From Clostridiales bacterium (GTDB taxonomy: Bacteria; Bacillota; Clostridia; UBA1381), in contig JAQXZB010000037.1 of the NCBI GenBank assembly GCA_029226975.1, positions 1 through 64,000 on the forward strand: a DNA stretch of 64,000 nucleotides. The letters run 5' to 3'. The notes beneath the pieces were generated by a model. That model made no database searches, was not told the DNA's origin, and saw only the letters and a program-made list of their open reading frames with translations. Shown here piece after piece: positions 41,727 to 51,291 of the stretch. The stretch's first letter is position 1. Every line of letters begins with the position of its first letter. Made by a program: the position numbers and the translations under genes.

Positions 41727-42131
41727 TTATGCAGTAATTCCAAATTTTATATTTAAAACGCGGGTGGTTTTGATATAATACAGTATGGGAGGAATAAAAA
41801 GCAAAAGCTTTTGCAGCACTGCCTTTTTTCCGGAAATGATAAGAAAAATCGTAACGGAAGCAAGGAGCAGTGCATTTCCCAAATTATACAGCACCACAAT
41901 ATCGGCAATATGTATTTTAAGATGCAGCACGATATAATAGCCCGCTTTTTCAAGAAGTCCCGACTGGAGCGAGTAATTGTAGTTGATTATGATATTGTAA
42001 ATAAGGAGCGCGATAACTATGGTATATGAGCTTATCTGGTACGCGCCCAAGGACCATACAAGCAGATTTTTGCCCTTAAAAAGCGCGAAAAGCAATATCG
42101 CAAGCAAGATAATGGAATATATTAAAAGCAT
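41727..42131 (-). CDS. membrane N-terminal half of the split sensor kinase
   Basis: AAGGAGCGG precedes the ATG at 42131. The 134-residue frame has about four membrane segments (LLIYSIILLAILLFALF, YTIVIALLIYNIIINY, IVVLYNLGNALLLASVTIFLIIS, LLLFIPPILYYI) and ends TRVLNIKFGITA at a stop. Moving to the other frame at the A/T-rich ATAAAATTTGG near 41745 links it directly to the kinase half. A true membrane protein of this size is the alternative. Fusing both halves gives a sensor of about 490 residues, a normal length for AgrC/GHKL-type kinases. Confidence 0.65.
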   Translation of the reverse strand: MLLIYSIILLAILLFALFKGKNLLVWSLGAYQISSYTIVIALLIYNIIINYNYSLQSGLLEKAGYYIVLHLKIHIADIVVLYNLGNALLLASVTIFLIISGKKAVLQKLLLFIPPILYYIKTTRVLNIKFGITA

Positions 42132-42356
42132 ATCAGCCGCTCCTTTGTACAAATTTTATTGTAATAAGTATATCACAAGATATGGCGTTAGTCGAGAATT
42201 TTTAGCAGGGGACAAGCGGCAAAATTTTTGTTGGGAAAAACCTAAACGCATTGCTTGAAAAAAACATTACTATGCAAAATGGTAAAAATATGCTATTATT
42301 TGAATGATAAATTAAGCAATTATATCATTTGAGATGATACAGAACGGAGGTTCACC

Positions 42357-44030
42357 ATGAGAATAAAAACAGCAATCATATCGATGGCGCTTGCAATATT
42401 GCTCGGTGCATCGGCGCAGGCTTCACAGCCCTATGTCGAAACTGTGCCGGGTGAGGTTTACAGCCGTATAAGCGGAAGCGTGACACCGGCGGATTTGGGA
42501 TATAGCGAGGATCAGATAAGAAACCGCGCGCCTTACACGCCGATGCAGATAAGCATATCGATTACCGACCCTCAAAACGGGGAGCTGCTTTGGGCAAATC
42601 AGCTTAGTGCGGACGATGGGGGAAATTATGAGGTTAATTTCATTCTTCCGGTTGATGACGGAAATTACATAATAAAGCTTTACTGCGCCTACAGCAAGGT
42701 TTACGAGGGCGAATTTGCCTATCATGACGGAACGATAGACGGCTTTAATCAGCTTGCCCCACAGGGCAATGCCGGGGAACTGGAAAGCTACATGAGAGCC
42801 AATGCAAAGTACATGGGACTGGATTTGGCGCAGTTTGTACAGTTTACCGACTCGGAAAGAACCGCCCTGGTTGAGGGATTGGCCCTAAAAGCTCCCTTTG
42901 AGTCAAAGGCACAGCTGGGAACAGAGCTTAAATCCGCGGTATTCTATACCGGTCTTACAACCGTAACCTTAAGCGATGAGGAAAAGTCAAAGCTTTTGTA
43001 TGATTATATTGACGAGCAGGGCGAGGAATATAGTGAGATAGGCATGTTTATAAAGGATAAGGGCATAGCGATAACCGTTATAGACCTGTACAATGCCGGC
43101 GGCTATGACAGCCTTAAGGATGCTCTTTATGAGCTGGCAATGAGGGCTTTTATTGAAAAGAAGGTAAACAACATATATGACCTGGAAGCGCTGTTTGAAA
43201 ACAACCTCTTTAAAATTCCGGAGGATACATTAAAGGAATACCAAGACGCTTCATATAAAACCGCGGCTTTGACACTGCTTTACAACAGGCGTGAGAATAT
43301 AAAGACAACCGGGGATTTGGCAAATGCTCTAAAAACCGCATTGACCGAAGCTAAAAACGCACAGAGCACTCCCGCACCTACAGCCCGTCCAAGCGGCGGA
43401 GGCGGCGGCGGAGGAGGCGGCGGTGTAAGCACCCATACCGTACCCGTGCCGGTACAAACCCCGAAGCCGACACCGACACCTTCACCGAGCATAAGATTTA
43501 ACGATATAGGCGCATACGCATGGGCGGAGCCTGCCATAAACGCACTTTCAAAAAAGGGTGCAATAAGCGGCTATGATGACGGAAGCTTTAAGCCCGGCGG
43601 CGAAATAAAGCGTGAGGAATTTATAAAAATTGTTGCGGGCGCTTTCGGTATTAAATCCGAAAAGGGCGGCGCGGCTGAATTTGAAGATGTTAAGGAAAGC
43701 GACTGGTACTATGAAGCCGTTAAGGCTTGCCGCGAGCATAACATAACGGACGGAATTTCCGATACGGTGTTCGGAGTGGGCAGGGCGGTAACAAGGCAGG
43801 AGGCTGCGGCCGTTTTGTCAAGAATACTAAAGCCCGGGGCTTACAACGGTGAAGCCTTTGCCGATGACAGCTCCATTGCGGACTGGGCAAGGGACGGAGT
43901 GTATGGGCTAAAGGCGTTGGGTGTGCTTGACGGTTATGAGGATAATACCATTAGACCCCAACAGCGGCTTAACCGCGCGGAGGCTGCCAAGATTATTTAC
44001 GGCTCAATGAAGCTTAATGAGGAGGAATAA
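42357..44030 (+). CDS. SLH-anchored surface protein with glycine/proline linker
   Basis: Signal peptide (residues 1-22, ending SAQAS), an N-terminal region (about 23-330) with a beta domain DPQNGELLWANQLSADDGGNYEVNF followed by helical repeats, a linker of ten Gly then PVQTPKPTPTPSPS, and three SLH modules (about 382-445, 446-505, 506-557): ISGYDDGSFKPGGEIKREEF, ITDGISDTVFGVGRAVTRQEAA and LDGYEDNTIRPQQRLNRAEAA. The gene starts a tandem set of three exported-protein genes; the next starts four bases after its stop. Anchoring by SLH to wall polymer is expected; the N-terminal domain is unknown. Confidence 0.85.
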   Translation: MRIKTAIISMALAILLGASAQASQPYVETVPGEVYSRISGSVTPADLGYSEDQIRNRAPYTPMQISISITDPQNGELLWANQLSADDGGNYEVNFILPVDDGNYIIKLYCAYSKVYEGEFAYHDGTIDGFNQLAPQGNAGELESYMRANAKYMGLDLAQFVQFTDSERTALVEGLALKAPFESKAQLGTELKSAVFYTGLTTVTLSDEEKSKLLYDYIDEQGEEYSEIGMFIKDKGIAITVIDLYNAGGYDSLKDALYELAMRAFIEKKVNNIYDLEALFENNLFKIPEDTLKEYQDASYKTAALTLLYNRRENIKTTGDLANALKTALTEAKNAQSTPAPTARPSGGGGGGGGGGVSTHTVPVPVQTPKPTPTPSPSIRFNDIGAYAWAEPAINALSKKGAISGYDDGSFKPGGEIKREEFIKIVAGAFGIKSEKGGAAEFEDVKESDWYYEAVKACREHNITDGISDTVFGVGRAVTRQEAAAVLSRILKPGAYNGEAFADDSSIADWARDGVYGLKALGVLDGYEDNTIRPQQRLNRAEAAKIIYGSMKLNEEE

Positions 44031-44033
44031 ATC

Positions 44034-46880
44034 GTGAAAAATAAATTCAGAAGATTTATATCGGCTGCCGCCATTGTGTGCCTGATTGCGGGAATGTTTG
44101 TAATGCCGGCGGCGGCACAGGACGAGGATAAATTTGAGGCTCAAAAAAAGCTTCTTTCGGATTTGGGCATATTAAAAATCGAGATTACAGACCCCGAAGC
44201 GGCTCTAAGCCGCGGACAGTTTGCGGATATGGCAATGAGGACATATTACAAGGAACTGCCCTCATATCAAAAGGCGTCCACCTTTAACGATGTTATTCCC
44301 AATTACGAATACAAGGACGCAGTTGAGGCGGGATATGCAAGCAACATAATCCGCGGCGTTGAGGACAATGTTTTCGGCGTGGATATGACCCTTACGCCGG
44401 GTTCGGCGATCACTATAATGCTTAGGATTTTAAATTACGAAAAATGGATTGAAGCGGCGGGGGATTATAACCTGCATTACCTTGACACCGCAAGAGAAAT
44501 CGGGCTTATAAGCGGCATTGACCTTAAAAAAGAGGAGCTGAGCTTTAAAGAAGCCGTAAAGCTTATATATAATGCCATAGAGATAGCACCCTTAAAGCTT
44601 TCCTCGGCAAAGCCCGGTGAAGCGGAGTATATTAAGGATAAAAACACAACCCTCATCTACGAACGTCTGGGAATAGACCAGAGAAAGGGTATTGTAACCG
44701 ATAATTTTTATGTATCTCTCAGCGGCGGTGAGGGCGTCGGCATAGGAAATGTCCGAGTTGACGGAATAGATTACAAGGCGGGCAAAAGCGGAGCGGAAAA
44801 TTTCATAGGCTACAGCGTCCGCATATATTTTGACGAGGACACAAACACCATACTTCACATAAGGGACAATAACAGCGAGCTGACGGTTATTGACCACACA
44901 AGCGACTGCGCATGGAATAACGGAAGTATTCATTATTACAATGCAAACGGCGGCGGACGTGATGTATATGTGGGAGCGGACGCGATTGTCATATATAACG
45001 GAAAGCTTGTAAGAAGCGGTCAGTTTGACCCGTCTCTGTTTGATTTGGATTTGGGAACGATAACGATTATAAAAAAGTCCTTTGAAAACCACACAGTCGT
45101 TGTAATACAGTCCTATAAGGACACAGTATCAGACCGTTTGGTAGAGAATGACGACGGATTTGTATTTGTGGATAAATTCAATGCAGAGCGAAATATTTAC
45201 ATTGACGATGAGGATAATTTCTATATAAGTGACGAAAACGGCGCGCCCATGGAGCTTGGCGGCGTTGCAAAGGAATCGGTTATATCCGCGGCGATAAGCC
45301 TTGACGGACAGATAGGAAGCTTAATCGTAAATACCGGCACAAGCAAAATTTCCCAGGCATATGTGATTTCAGCCGCAGAGGACAGCGCACTGCTTAAAAC
45401 CTATAATGAATCCATACATACCTATGAGGAAAAGACCTATGAATATACAAAATATTTCAAGGAAATAAACAAGGAAGAAAACAACGTAAAGCCCGGCAGG
45501 GAATGTACGGTATATCTTGACGTATTCGGCAAGGCGGCGTATATTTCGGCGGATACGGATATGTCGGATTTTTACGCCTATATTATAAAAGCGTCCTATG
45601 ACGATGTGAATACCGATGAACCGGTTACATTGAAGCTGTTTAGAGATGACGGCAAGGTGGCCGATTATAAAATGGCAAAGGCGGTGCAGATAGACGGAAT
45701 AAGCTGTAAAAAGAAAAATGCCGATGAAATTGTGAATTTACTGGGAATTAACAATGGGGACAAATCGGGGCTTGCTTATATAAGCCTGACCTTTGATTCC
45801 GAAATAAAGGAAATAGACACCTGTCCCGAGGAAAATTCCGCAAGAGAGGCGGACTATTCCTTATATAAAACAGACCGTGAGGCAAAGGACACCATGTACA
45901 AGATTGAGGCGGGGGCTTCGGCATGGACACCGACCTTTACGGACAGAAACCGTTATTCAAGCGATACAAAATCCTTTGACGCGGGAATTTTAATGGACTC
46001 GTCAACAAAAATCATGGCAGTGCCAAGAGAATGTAAGGACGCGGACAGATTTAAGCTGATTACCAGCGCATCATTTATAAACGACCGCGAATACAAGGTA
46101 AAGGCCTATGGCAGATCGGACGATAAGGTAACGGCTGATGTGGTTATATACGAATACTGGAGCCGCTATGACCCGCTGAAGGAAAATGCGGAGGTTGTGG
46201 GCGCAAATTATTTTGCAAGAGTTCCCTTCCAAAGAAGCTATGACTGCACAACAGCTATTGTAACCGATGTAAGCGAAAAGCTTAATACCGATACAAACGA
46301 GATAGAAAAGTGCGTAACCATGACCACCATACCCGGCGGAACAGAGGTTTCGTATTTTGCGGAAAATGAGCTTTTGGAGGGTATATGCCGAGGACAGATT
46401 ACAAGATTTATGACTGTGGGCGGAGCGTTATGCTATATCGAAAATGTATATGACATACCCACGCGGGAATTTAACAAGGAGGCGAGAATTATGAGATGGC
46501 AGAGCAATCCCCTTGTATATTCCTATTATCTTGAAGATAACGATACTTATCTTGTAGACAGCGGCGGTGCCTATTCGACAGGCACTGCTGACAACCCAAC
46601 CTATTCCATTGCAAGAGCCAAGGTGATGAACTGCTCAAAAACGCATTTGGCATTTATTACCCGCGGCAAATACGATGAAATGGGCGACAGTGTTCCCCAA
46701 AATGACTGGAAGATATACGAATGTTCTACGGCAAAGGTGTTTACATATAACGAAAGAAGCGGAGAGGTTCTAAAGAAAACCTTGGAGGATATTATATCCG
46801 TTGACGAAAGCACTCTTAAAAATTCGGAAATAGTTGTTATAACAAAGAATAGAAGAGCGCTGGGAATAATTCTATATTAA
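44034..46880 (+). CDS. large exported protein with SLH-like N-terminus and unknown beta-rich body
   Basis: Signal peptide (residues 1-28, ending AAAQ). Residues 30-190 contain degenerate SLH-like units: LLSDLGILKIEITDPEAALSRGQFADMAMRTYY and IIRGVEDNVFGVDMTLTPGSAI. The remaining 750 residues are beta-rich repeats without a family I know; segments such as SLSGGEGVGIGNVRVDGIDYKAG and VIDHTSDCAWNNGS recur in style. Start four bases after the preceding stop implies coupling. Its neighbours are an SLH protein and a secreted glycosidase, so it may bind or present polysaccharide. No catalytic motif is visible. Confidence 0.7.
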   Translation: MKNKFRRFISAAAIVCLIAGMFVMPAAAQDEDKFEAQKKLLSDLGILKIEITDPEAALSRGQFADMAMRTYYKELPSYQKASTFNDVIPNYEYKDAVEAGYASNIIRGVEDNVFGVDMTLTPGSAITIMLRILNYEKWIEAAGDYNLHYLDTAREIGLISGIDLKKEELSFKEAVKLIYNAIEIAPLKLSSAKPGEAEYIKDKNTTLIYERLGIDQRKGIVTDNFYVSLSGGEGVGIGNVRVDGIDYKAGKSGAENFIGYSVRIYFDEDTNTILHIRDNNSELTVIDHTSDCAWNNGSIHYYNANGGGRDVYVGADAIVIYNGKLVRSGQFDPSLFDLDLGTITIIKKSFENHTVVVIQSYKDTVSDRLVENDDGFVFVDKFNAERNIYIDDEDNFYISDENGAPMELGGVAKESVISAAISLDGQIGSLIVNTGTSKISQAYVISAAEDSALLKTYNESIHTYEEKTYEYTKYFKEINKEENNVKPGRECTVYLDVFGKAAYISADTDMSDFYAYIIKASYDDVNTDEPVTLKLFRDDGKVADYKMAKAVQIDGISCKKKNADEIVNLLGINNGDKSGLAYISLTFDSEIKEIDTCPEENSAREADYSLYKTDREAKDTMYKIEAGASAWTPTFTDRNRYSSDTKSFDAGILMDSSTKIMAVPRECKDADRFKLITSASFINDREYKVKAYGRSDDKVTADVVIYEYWSRYDPLKENAEVVGANYFARVPFQRSYDCTTAIVTDVSEKLNTDTNEIEKCVTMTTIPGGTEVSYFAENELLEGICRGQITRFMTVGGALCYIENVYDIPTREFNKEARIMRWQSNPLVYSYYLEDNDTYLVDSGGAYSTGTADNPTYSIARAKVMNCSKTHLAFITRGKYDEMGDSVPQNDWKIYECSTAKVFTYNERSGEVLKKTLEDIISVDESTLKNSEIVVITKNRRALGIILY

Positions 46881-46905
46881 GCCTTTGGCTTTAGAGGAGA
46901 TTGTC

Positions 46906-49900
46906 ATGTTAAAGAAATTAAAGGTATTAACGGCGTTTGTTACTGCCGTATCGCTTGCGGCGGCCTCCCTTTGCCCGGTATTTGCCCGGGAGGAGGACGC
47001 CTTGGAGGAACAAATAACGGTGGAGGAAGCCGCGGATAATTCTCTTATTTATTACTACAATATGCATAGGCTAAGAAACCAAGGAGAGATGAGCAATATA
47101 AGCGAGTCCGACAACGGTCTGAGAGAGAGCGGCGGCGTGTTCTATACAGAGCTTGCGGCGGCACAGGATTATTTGGGTGTTACATATAAATGGGACGGAG
47201 CAAGCTCTTCCGTAATCCTTGATGACGGTGAGGACAGCTGTGCGGTAAAATGCGTGGATTTGTCGGAGGTTGAGGAGGAAGGCACAGTCGGATTTTTCAT
47301 GGGCGAGTATCTGTACATACCCGTAAAGGTCATTGCCGAGGGCATGGGCTGGCATTATTATCAAAATTCCGATTTGTGGGCAGTAAGCAAGAAAACTCCC
47401 ATTGACGAGCTTTTCGGCAAGGAGAAGGACGCGGAGCTGTTAAATTTGGGAAAAACAACCGTAATCGACCTGGATTTTGAGGAGGAAAAGCCGGAGTTTA
47501 AAAAGGGCTACTGGAACGGCGCTTCCGAGGGCAGCTTTGCAAAGCCCATAGGAGTTGTTACGGAGGAGGGTAATTCCTATCTTCAGATAGGCGCTTCCAC
47601 CGCCGGTTACGGCGGACCCTATATCCCGCCGGTGGAATTTTTACCAAACACAAAAATACAGCTGGAATTTGACGTTACAAAGAGCGAGGATTTTGAGGGC
47701 GCAAGCTTTTCGGTGCTTATTCAGGGTTTTTATAACGGCGCGTTTAAAACCTATATTGACGGTGTGTATCAAACTCCGACAGACGCAGGGAAATGGGTGC
47801 ATATCACAAAGGAGCTTGACTCATCTCAAATTCCTGAGGGTATTTCGGACATAAGATATGTTTTTACAACAACCAACAAAGCCGCAAAAACAGCCGGCGC
47901 AATCAAGGTTGACAATATCGTTGTAAGAACATATCCCGTACCGGTAAGCAATGAGATAACGCCGGAAATTACGGCGGATAAGCTGGGCAACTGGTATATA
48001 CTGGGCGAAACCATAACCATGGCTCCGAAAAACAAGCTGGATACGGAGCAGTATAAGAGTGTGGGTATTGAAATATACGATTCCTGGGACAATATCGTTC
48101 ACAAGGAAAGCATTTCAGCAAAGCAGTTTAACGAGGGGTATAAATGGACACCCGATAAGCAGGGCTTTTACGAATACAAGTTCTATACCACCGATAATTA
48201 CGGCAGAACACAGGAGCTTAACGATTTTTATACCGGCACAAACCCCAACACCAAGGAAAAGGTAAAGATTTACCTAAAGCGTCAGGGTGTTGTTGTGGCA
48301 AGGTATAAAACAAAGCCCATGGAGGAGAGATCGCCGAGACTGGCGGTTTCGGTTGAGGCGGGAAGATACCTAAACCCGGAGATTGCCAACGGACGAAAGA
48401 ACGGACTTCAGGGCAATCAGATAGCATTGGCGGATATTTTGGGATTTAGTACAATACGTTTCCACTGGCTGTCGCCGGACGGACTGGCGTATAAAACCCA
48501 GTCCCGGGCAAACGTAAGGCGCGGCGTGTTCGACTTTGCCGAATGGGACCTTTCGGTAAACGACGCAACGGAGCGGGGATTTGATTTGATACTTAATCTT
48601 TTGGGAACTCCCCGTTATGCCGTTCCCTACCGTACAGGCTATACAACGCCCACCGGCAAGGGAATAAACTACTATGCTCCGGTGGATATAAACGCATGGA
48701 GAGCCTATGTGGATTATGCGGTAAACCGATACAAGGACGTGTGCCATATCTGGGAGATATGGAATGAGCCACATGTATACGGCGGCAGTATTTTCTGGCA
48801 GGGAATAACCGAGGACTTTGCCGAGATCCAAAAGGCGGGCTACGAGGCGGTAAAGAAATATCAGCCCGGAGATGAAAGCATTGTGCTTCTGGGCGGTATC
48901 GGCGCAAGGCGTTACACCAACTTCTATGAGGAGCTTGTGCAGACGGATGCGTATGATTATTACGATATGCTGGCAATGCACGGCTGGGACGTTGACCCAT
49001 GGACATATAACAAGATTGCCGAGGATTACGGCAAGGAGGCAAAGCCCATTTGCTCAACGGAAATGCATATGATGCTAAGAGCCTCCGATTCAGAGTATTT
49101 GAACAATACGGAAAAAGAAGAGGCAATGAGATGTATTGTGGAGTTTTTAAAGGACTTTAAGTACGGAGCAAAGTTTACAACCTTCTTTGCGGTAAATCTG
49201 CAAAGTAATATCGAATGGCTCAAATACTTAAACGAAAACAAGATATACGGTCAGGGCATGGACGGCGGCGCCTATAAGGTGGGAATTTCTCAGCCCAGGT
49301 TTGCGGCTATTGCAATGAACACCTTCTTTGACACAATGGGCAAGCAGTACGATTATGTTGACGAGTATCTTTTGGCAAACAAAAAGCAAAACGTTGTCCG
49401 GGTAAACAATAACGGCAAGGATCAGCTTATCGTGTGGAACGTGGGCGGCTCAAAATCCAACACAACCATTCTTTCAAAGCAGATAACCGACTGTGCCGGC
49501 GAGGATTTTCGGATTGTTGACTGGGAGAACAATGATGTGGATGTATCCGATTTGGAGAACATATCCATCAAGCCCGAAACCATGTACTTTATAAGCGGTC
49601 TTAACTCCGAAAAGCTTGATGAGATTGAGTCGGCGCAGGGAGAAGAGCTATACACCGGCAAGGTTTTATACAACAACACCGAAAAGCAAAAGACCGATAC
49701 GGGAAATATCCTAAACCATGTAATAACAAACGGCACCACAAGCGCGCTGTTTGACAAAAACAGCTTTGAGCTTAGCAAGGATATTGAATACACCGAGGAC
49801 AACTGGAGATGGAGAGCCCTTGAGGACGGTGCAAAGCAGGAGGACTTCGGAGCAAAATATGCCCTGTCGGTAACGGACGAGGGAATGTATCTTGTTGTTA

Positions 49901-51021
49901 AGGTAAATGATGCAACGGATAATGCAATTGCAGGCTCACCGGCACAGATGAACCTTAAAGACAGCATACAGTTTGCCTTTGACACCGTAGGTGACCGCAG
50001 TGACAACGGCTATATGGAATGTTATGCGGGTCTTGACAGTACGGGAACTCCGACGGTTTACAAGAAAACCGCACCATATATAGGCGGCGATATTATCTCC
50101 GACTTTACACCGGGCGATACGGTTATAAAGAACGCAGTATTTAACCGCACCGCAAACGGCTCGGAGATAACATACATGATATTCCTGCCCACAAGGGAAA
50201 TATATCCCTATGAAAAGAACGTATATGAAGCGATGCACCTCTCACTGGCCATAAATCAAAACAACGGTGAAAAGAATATCGGCAGACTTGAGTGGGGCGC
50301 AGGACTTGGTGAGGTAAGATCACCCCTTAAATTCGGAGATGTATGGCTCGATGCCGAGGTTGCAAAAAACAGCGGCGTATATTATCCGCCTTTGGGAATA
50401 GGCTGTGACAAGCCCATATTCGACCTTGAAACCCTTGAATACACCGAGGATATAAACTGGATAAGCGACAACATGAACTGGGTATCCTTGGCGGGAGACG
50501 ATCCTAACTTTAAGGCGAAATTTGCCGTAGGCATGACCGAGGAGGGAATGTACCTTGCGGCAGAGGTTGAGGACGATGAGCTGTTCATGGAGACTTCAAG
50601 CGGAGGAGGATTATGGAACCGCGACAGTATGCAGTTTGCCATGGATTTGAGCTTACGTGGAGCAAGCGAGGACAGAATTGAGGCTCAGTGCGGAAAGGTT
50701 ACCGGCTTGGGAGATACGATTTACAAAGAAGCGGCACCCTTCGTTTCGGCGGAAAAGACCCCCGAGGGCTATACTCAGGCGAAGAATGTCATAAGCGGCG
50801 GAGTAAAGAATATTACAGCCGAGGACGGAAAGATTGTCTACAAGCTGTTTATTCCGGCAAGTGAATTTTATCAGTTTAACATTGCCGAAAACGACTGCAT
50901 AAAGCTTTCACTGCTGTTTAACCAGTACAAGGACGGCAAGCGCTTAGGCTACCTTGAATGGAGCAGCGGTATCGGCGGCAGCAAGAATGCTAAGCAATAT
51001 GGTATTGTAAGCTACAGATAA
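46906..51021 (+). CDS. secreted clan GH-A glycosidase with stalk and carbohydrate-binding modules
   Basis: GAGGAGATTGTC fixes the start at 46906; 1371 residues. Signal peptide (1-25); stalk-like copper-amine-oxidase-N domain (about 45-165, VFYTELAAAQDYLGVTYKWDG); a beta-sandwich binding module (about 180-345); another beta domain; then a TIM barrel at about 475-820. Acid/base Glu621 is in EIWNEPH and nucleophile Glu719 in CSTEMHM, which places it in clan GH-A, closest in style to GH39 or GH5. Two CBM9-like modules (about 955-1150, 1172-1371) share EYTEDN.W and GMYL.V pattern. Likely acts on a plant or host polysaccharide; substrate not determined. Confidence 0.85.
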   Translation: MLKKLKVLTAFVTAVSLAAASLCPVFAREEDALEEQITVEEAADNSLIYYYNMHRLRNQGEMSNISESDNGLRESGGVFYTELAAAQDYLGVTYKWDGASSSVILDDGEDSCAVKCVDLSEVEEEGTVGFFMGEYLYIPVKVIAEGMGWHYYQNSDLWAVSKKTPIDELFGKEKDAELLNLGKTTVIDLDFEEEKPEFKKGYWNGASEGSFAKPIGVVTEEGNSYLQIGASTAGYGGPYIPPVEFLPNTKIQLEFDVTKSEDFEGASFSVLIQGFYNGAFKTYIDGVYQTPTDAGKWVHITKELDSSQIPEGISDIRYVFTTTNKAAKTAGAIKVDNIVVRTYPVPVSNEITPEITADKLGNWYILGETITMAPKNKLDTEQYKSVGIEIYDSWDNIVHKESISAKQFNEGYKWTPDKQGFYEYKFYTTDNYGRTQELNDFYTGTNPNTKEKVKIYLKRQGVVVARYKTKPMEERSPRLAVSVEAGRYLNPEIANGRKNGLQGNQIALADILGFSTIRFHWLSPDGLAYKTQSRANVRRGVFDFAEWDLSVNDATERGFDLILNLLGTPRYAVPYRTGYTTPTGKGINYYAPVDINAWRAYVDYAVNRYKDVCHIWEIWNEPHVYGGSIFWQGITEDFAEIQKAGYEAVKKYQPGDESIVLLGGIGARRYTNFYEELVQTDAYDYYDMLAMHGWDVDPWTYNKIAEDYGKEAKPICSTEMHMMLRASDSEYLNNTEKEEAMRCIVEFLKDFKYGAKFTTFFAVNLQSNIEWLKYLNENKIYGQGMDGGAYKVGISQPRFAAIAMNTFFDTMGKQYDYVDEYLLANKKQNVVRVNNNGKDQLIVWNVGGSKSNTTILSKQITDCAGEDFRIVDWENNDVDVSDLENISIKPETMYFISGLNSEKLDEIESAQGEELYTGKVLYNNTEKQKTDTGNILNHVITNGTTSALFDKNSFELSKDIEYTEDNWRWRALEDGAKQEDFGAKYALSVTDEGMYLVVKVNDATDNAIAGSPAQMNLKDSIQFAFDTVGDRSDNGYMECYAGLDSTGTPTVYKKTAPYIGGDIISDFTPGDTVIKNAVFNRTANGSEITYMIFLPTREIYPYEKNVYEAMHLSLAINQNNGEKNIGRLEWGAGLGEVRSPLKFGDVWLDAEVAKNSGVYYPPLGIGCDKPIFDLETLEYTEDINWISDNMNWVSLAGDDPNFKAKFAVGMTEEGMYLAAEVEDDELFMETSSGGGLWNRDSMQFAMDLSLRGASEDRIEAQCGKVTGLGDTIYKEAAPFVSAEKTPEGYTQAKNVISGGVKNITAEDGKIVYKLFIPASEFYQFNIAENDCIKLSLLFNQYKDGKRLGYLEWSSGIGGSKNAKQYGIVSYR

Positions 51022-51255
51022 AAAAGGGGGCACAGCAAAATGCACAGACCGCATAAAGCGAAAAAGTATAGTGAATAAGCCGATTTTAGAACAAAATATA
51101 GTTATAACAGGCTTAATTCTAAGGTAAAAATCGCTTTATGCTATAAACAAACCTCACCACAGGGGCGTCCATGTACGCCTTCGGGCAAGGATTTTTAGGC
51201 TTAACGCCTAAAAATCTTCGGTTTGTTCATTCTGCACTATTTTGCCGCACCCCCC
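51022..51255. other. nested inverted-repeat element, possible MITE
   Basis: No gene here. Arms: GCATAAAGCGA (51051-51061) with TCGCTTTATGC (51131-51141); AACAAACC (51146-51153) with GGTTTGTT (51220-51227); GATTTTTAGGC (51190-51200) with GCCTAAAAATC (51206-51216). An outer imperfect pair GGGGGCACAGCAAAAT..GCA and TGC..ATTTTGCCGCACCCCC lies at the two ends. The layout fits a miniature inverted-repeat element or large RNA fold after the GH-A gene. Confidence 0.5.
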
Positions 51256-51287
51256 AAGAGGCTGTTGCAAATGCAACAGCCTCTTTA
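51256..51287. terminator. hairpin between convergent glycosidase genes, likely terminator
   Basis: AAGAGGCTGTTGCA-AA-TGCAACAGCCTCTT, a 14-bp perfect stem directly after the GH3 stop and in the plus direction followed by TTT. Confidence 0.65.
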
Positions 51288-51291
51288 CCTA

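Noticed and set aside
41558..41743. Separate small gene between the two sensor-kinase halves
   Set aside because: It is a third-phase shadow with no ribosome binding site across the frameshift region.
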